Source of the DNA: Bacteroidaceae bacterium
Lineage (GTDB): Bacteria > Bacteroidota > Bacteroidia > Bacteroidales > Barnesiellaceae_A
Direction: 5' to 3'
Length of the DNA stretch: 64,000 bases
Assembly (NCBI GenBank): GCA_017555825.1
Contig: JAFZFQ010000037.1
Span: forward strand, 1 to 64,000
This document shows positions 63,879 to 64,000 of the stretch, one piece after another (within the stretch, counting starts at the first letter, position 1; every line of letters begins with the position of its first letter). The position numbers were made by a program, and so were the translations under genes. The notes below the pieces were generated by a model. It did not search any database. It had not been told where the DNA came from and saw only the letters and a list, made by a program, of their open reading frames with translations.

Positions 63879-64000
63879 TAGAATCAATTTATTACAAGCC
63901 TAACAGTTTTACCCTCACGTAGCGGGTAATTTCGTTGCATCCGCCGGTATAGATATAAGGGTAATATATTAAGACATAAGAACATAAGAACATATACCTT

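Noticed and set aside
63892-64000. Minus-strand frame open to the window edge, ending in a TAA at 63892-63894, which could be the 3' end of a gene
   Set aside because: Only 35 codons are visible and part of it is a short ATAAGAAC-type repeat; the peptide matches nothing I know. It may be real but cannot be supported from inside this window.
1-64000. CRISPR arrays, transposases, integrases, toxin-antitoxin pairs or prophage genes
   Set aside because: I looked for regular repeats with spacers, terminal inverted repeats and matching proteins on both strands and found none.

Overview
The window is a piece of a chromosome from a gut-type member of the order Bacteroidales (phylum Bacteroidota). 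Four things point there. Most genes lack a Shine-Dalgarno sequence. The -7 promoter box TAnnTTTG recurs upstream of at least a dozen genes. Two secreted proteins end in a Por/type IX secretion (T9SS) sorting domain and a third has a tail of similar style. The gene set is also typical: long-form IspG, ATP-dependent PEP carboxykinase, succinate/acetate CoA-transferase, GadB/GadC, an Omp28-type protein and a DcaP-type porin. I cannot fix the genus. There is no sign of prophage, transposase, integrase or CRISPR. It reads as ordinary core chromosome with one AT-richer accessory island (about 35.6-39.7 kb).

Layout. 0-8.5 kb: 3' end of gyrB, a DUF3667-like membrane protein, rnr-rpoN, then a PAP2-like membrane protein, purE and ispG. 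8.5-16.3 kb: an Lrp/AsnC regulator, a pair of FKBP prolyl isomerases, a sirtuin, tRNA-Arg(CCT), prfB, a long-chain acyl-CoA ligase and a polyprenyl diphosphate synthase. 16.4-24 kb: polA-mfd (DNA repair), converging on a YbdG-type mechanosensitive channel. 24-29 kb: ychF, then an alpha/beta hydrolase, a membrane-anchored MurF-like ligase and a D-Ala-D-Ala ligase in one apparent operon. 29-35.5 kb: gadB, an MFS transporter, WYL regulator, flavodoxin-ferredoxin protein and pckA. 35.6-39.7 kb: two repeat-containing secreted proteins with nearly identical T9SS tails. 39.8-43.4 kb: metK behind a SAM-II riboswitch, sufB and cvpA. 43.5-49 kb: miaB-MFS-HD operon, a small membrane protein and the CoA-transferase. 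49-56 kb: gadC, a porin, an Omp28-like secreted protein and a Na/Pi cotransporter. 56-64 kb: a TGS-type nucleoside kinase, then U32 peptidase, a 993-residue TPR protein and a beta-barrel protein in one operon.

How the genes work together. ispG, the polyprenyl synthase and the MurF/Ddl unit all feed isoprenoid and peptidoglycan synthesis. gadB and gadC together make the glutamate-dependent acid-resistance/GABA system, although they lie about 19 kb apart here. pckA and the CoA-transferase belong to the succinate/acetate fermentation of gut Bacteroidales. The strongest leads for undescribed biology are the hydrolase / membrane-MurF / Ddl unit, the TPR + beta-barrel pair, and the metK leader, where a SAM-II aptamer sits directly ahead of a 16-codon reading frame.
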